From Micrasema longulum (Eukaryota; Arthropoda; Insecta; Trichoptera; Brachycentridae), in NCBI GenBank assembly GCA_022494885.1, contig JAGVSM010004956.1, forward strand, positions 1 through 64,000: a stretch of DNA of 64,000 nt. The letters run 5' to 3'. Below the pieces are notes generated by a model that searched no databases, was not told the DNA's origin, and saw only the letters and a program-made list of their open reading frames with translations. The translations under genes were made by a program, and so were the position numbers. How positions within the stretch are numbered: the first letter of the stretch is position 1; the number at the start of each line of letters is the position of its first letter. This document shows positions 63,827 through 64,000 of the stretch, in pieces.

Positions 63827-64000
63827 ACTTTGAAAACGTAAAAAAAACGCAATATTTATTGTTAATGATTAGAAAATACTCGTATTTTCCTCAAATAATT
63901 TTAAACAAACTCAAATAAATTACAGGTAAGCAATTTACGATCAAATTGATTTTAAAAATTAATCATAATATAAACTTCATCACCGTTCCGCTTTCCACAC

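Overview
This window looks like a stretch of a large, AT-rich, repeat-packed insect (at least arthropod) genome with no recognisable complete host gene. The longest open frame is only 215 codons, and it is a retrotransposon remnant. Everything I can identify belongs to transposable elements: tRNA-derived SINEs, 5'-truncated non-LTR retrotransposons (LINEs), short non-autonomous DNA transposons with terminal inverted repeats (TIRs), and broken copies of one DNA transposase family. The insect assignment rests on the mix of RTE-like, Jockey/CR1-like and RNase H-bearing LINEs with hAT-, Harbinger- and pogo-like MITEs. The order is not decidable from sequence alone; a beetle or hemipteran is a guess.

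Layout. 0-9 kb: a SINE1 fragment, a long-TIR MITE (family A), a GC-rich inverted-repeat element holding a LINE tail, a small hAT element with a perfect 8-bp target duplication, then SINE2 and SINE3 copies. 10-15.5 kb: a 32-bp-arm hairpin, a 1.2 kb TIR element carrying four ~114-bp tandem repeats, a 115-bp MITE (family C), and an RTE-like LINE insertion with a 13-bp target duplication. 16-30 kb: three repeat families present more than once (D, E, U), LINE 3' ends, and several MITE-A copies. 30-42 kb: LINE C-terminal fragments in both orientations, a CpG-rich inverted repeat, a pogo-like MITE, and an 804-bp Harbinger-like MITE. 42-51 kb: a hAT-like element inserted in a LINE end, SINE2 copies, a LINE reverse-transcriptase pseudogene open in one frame except for five stops, a tandem SINE1 dimer, and RTE-like ends tailed by (ATG)n. 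52-59 kb: two broken, complementary halves of the same DNA transposase family, separated by LINE pseudogenes and two tandem MITE-A copies. 59-64 kb: mostly featureless AT-rich DNA with a 184-bp retro-insert bounded by 13-bp repeats, a perfect 23-bp-arm hairpin, and a third copy of repeat D.

Working relationships are those of parasites. The LINEs encode, or once encoded, the reverse transcriptase that could have mobilised the SINEs. SINE2 and the RTE-like LINEs here share TGA/ATG-repeat tails. The MITEs would need transposases supplied from elsewhere. Nesting gives relative ages: SINE1 cuts MITE-A, SINE3 lies in an insert splitting repeat D, a MITE lies inside repeat E, and a hAT-like element sits in a LINE. 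I found no CRISPR, no operon and no functional RNA gene that I would defend, and no convincing new biological system. The least expected observations are the conserved leader upstream of the tRNA-like part of SINE2, the TTAGGGTG transposon family, and two precise hairpins.
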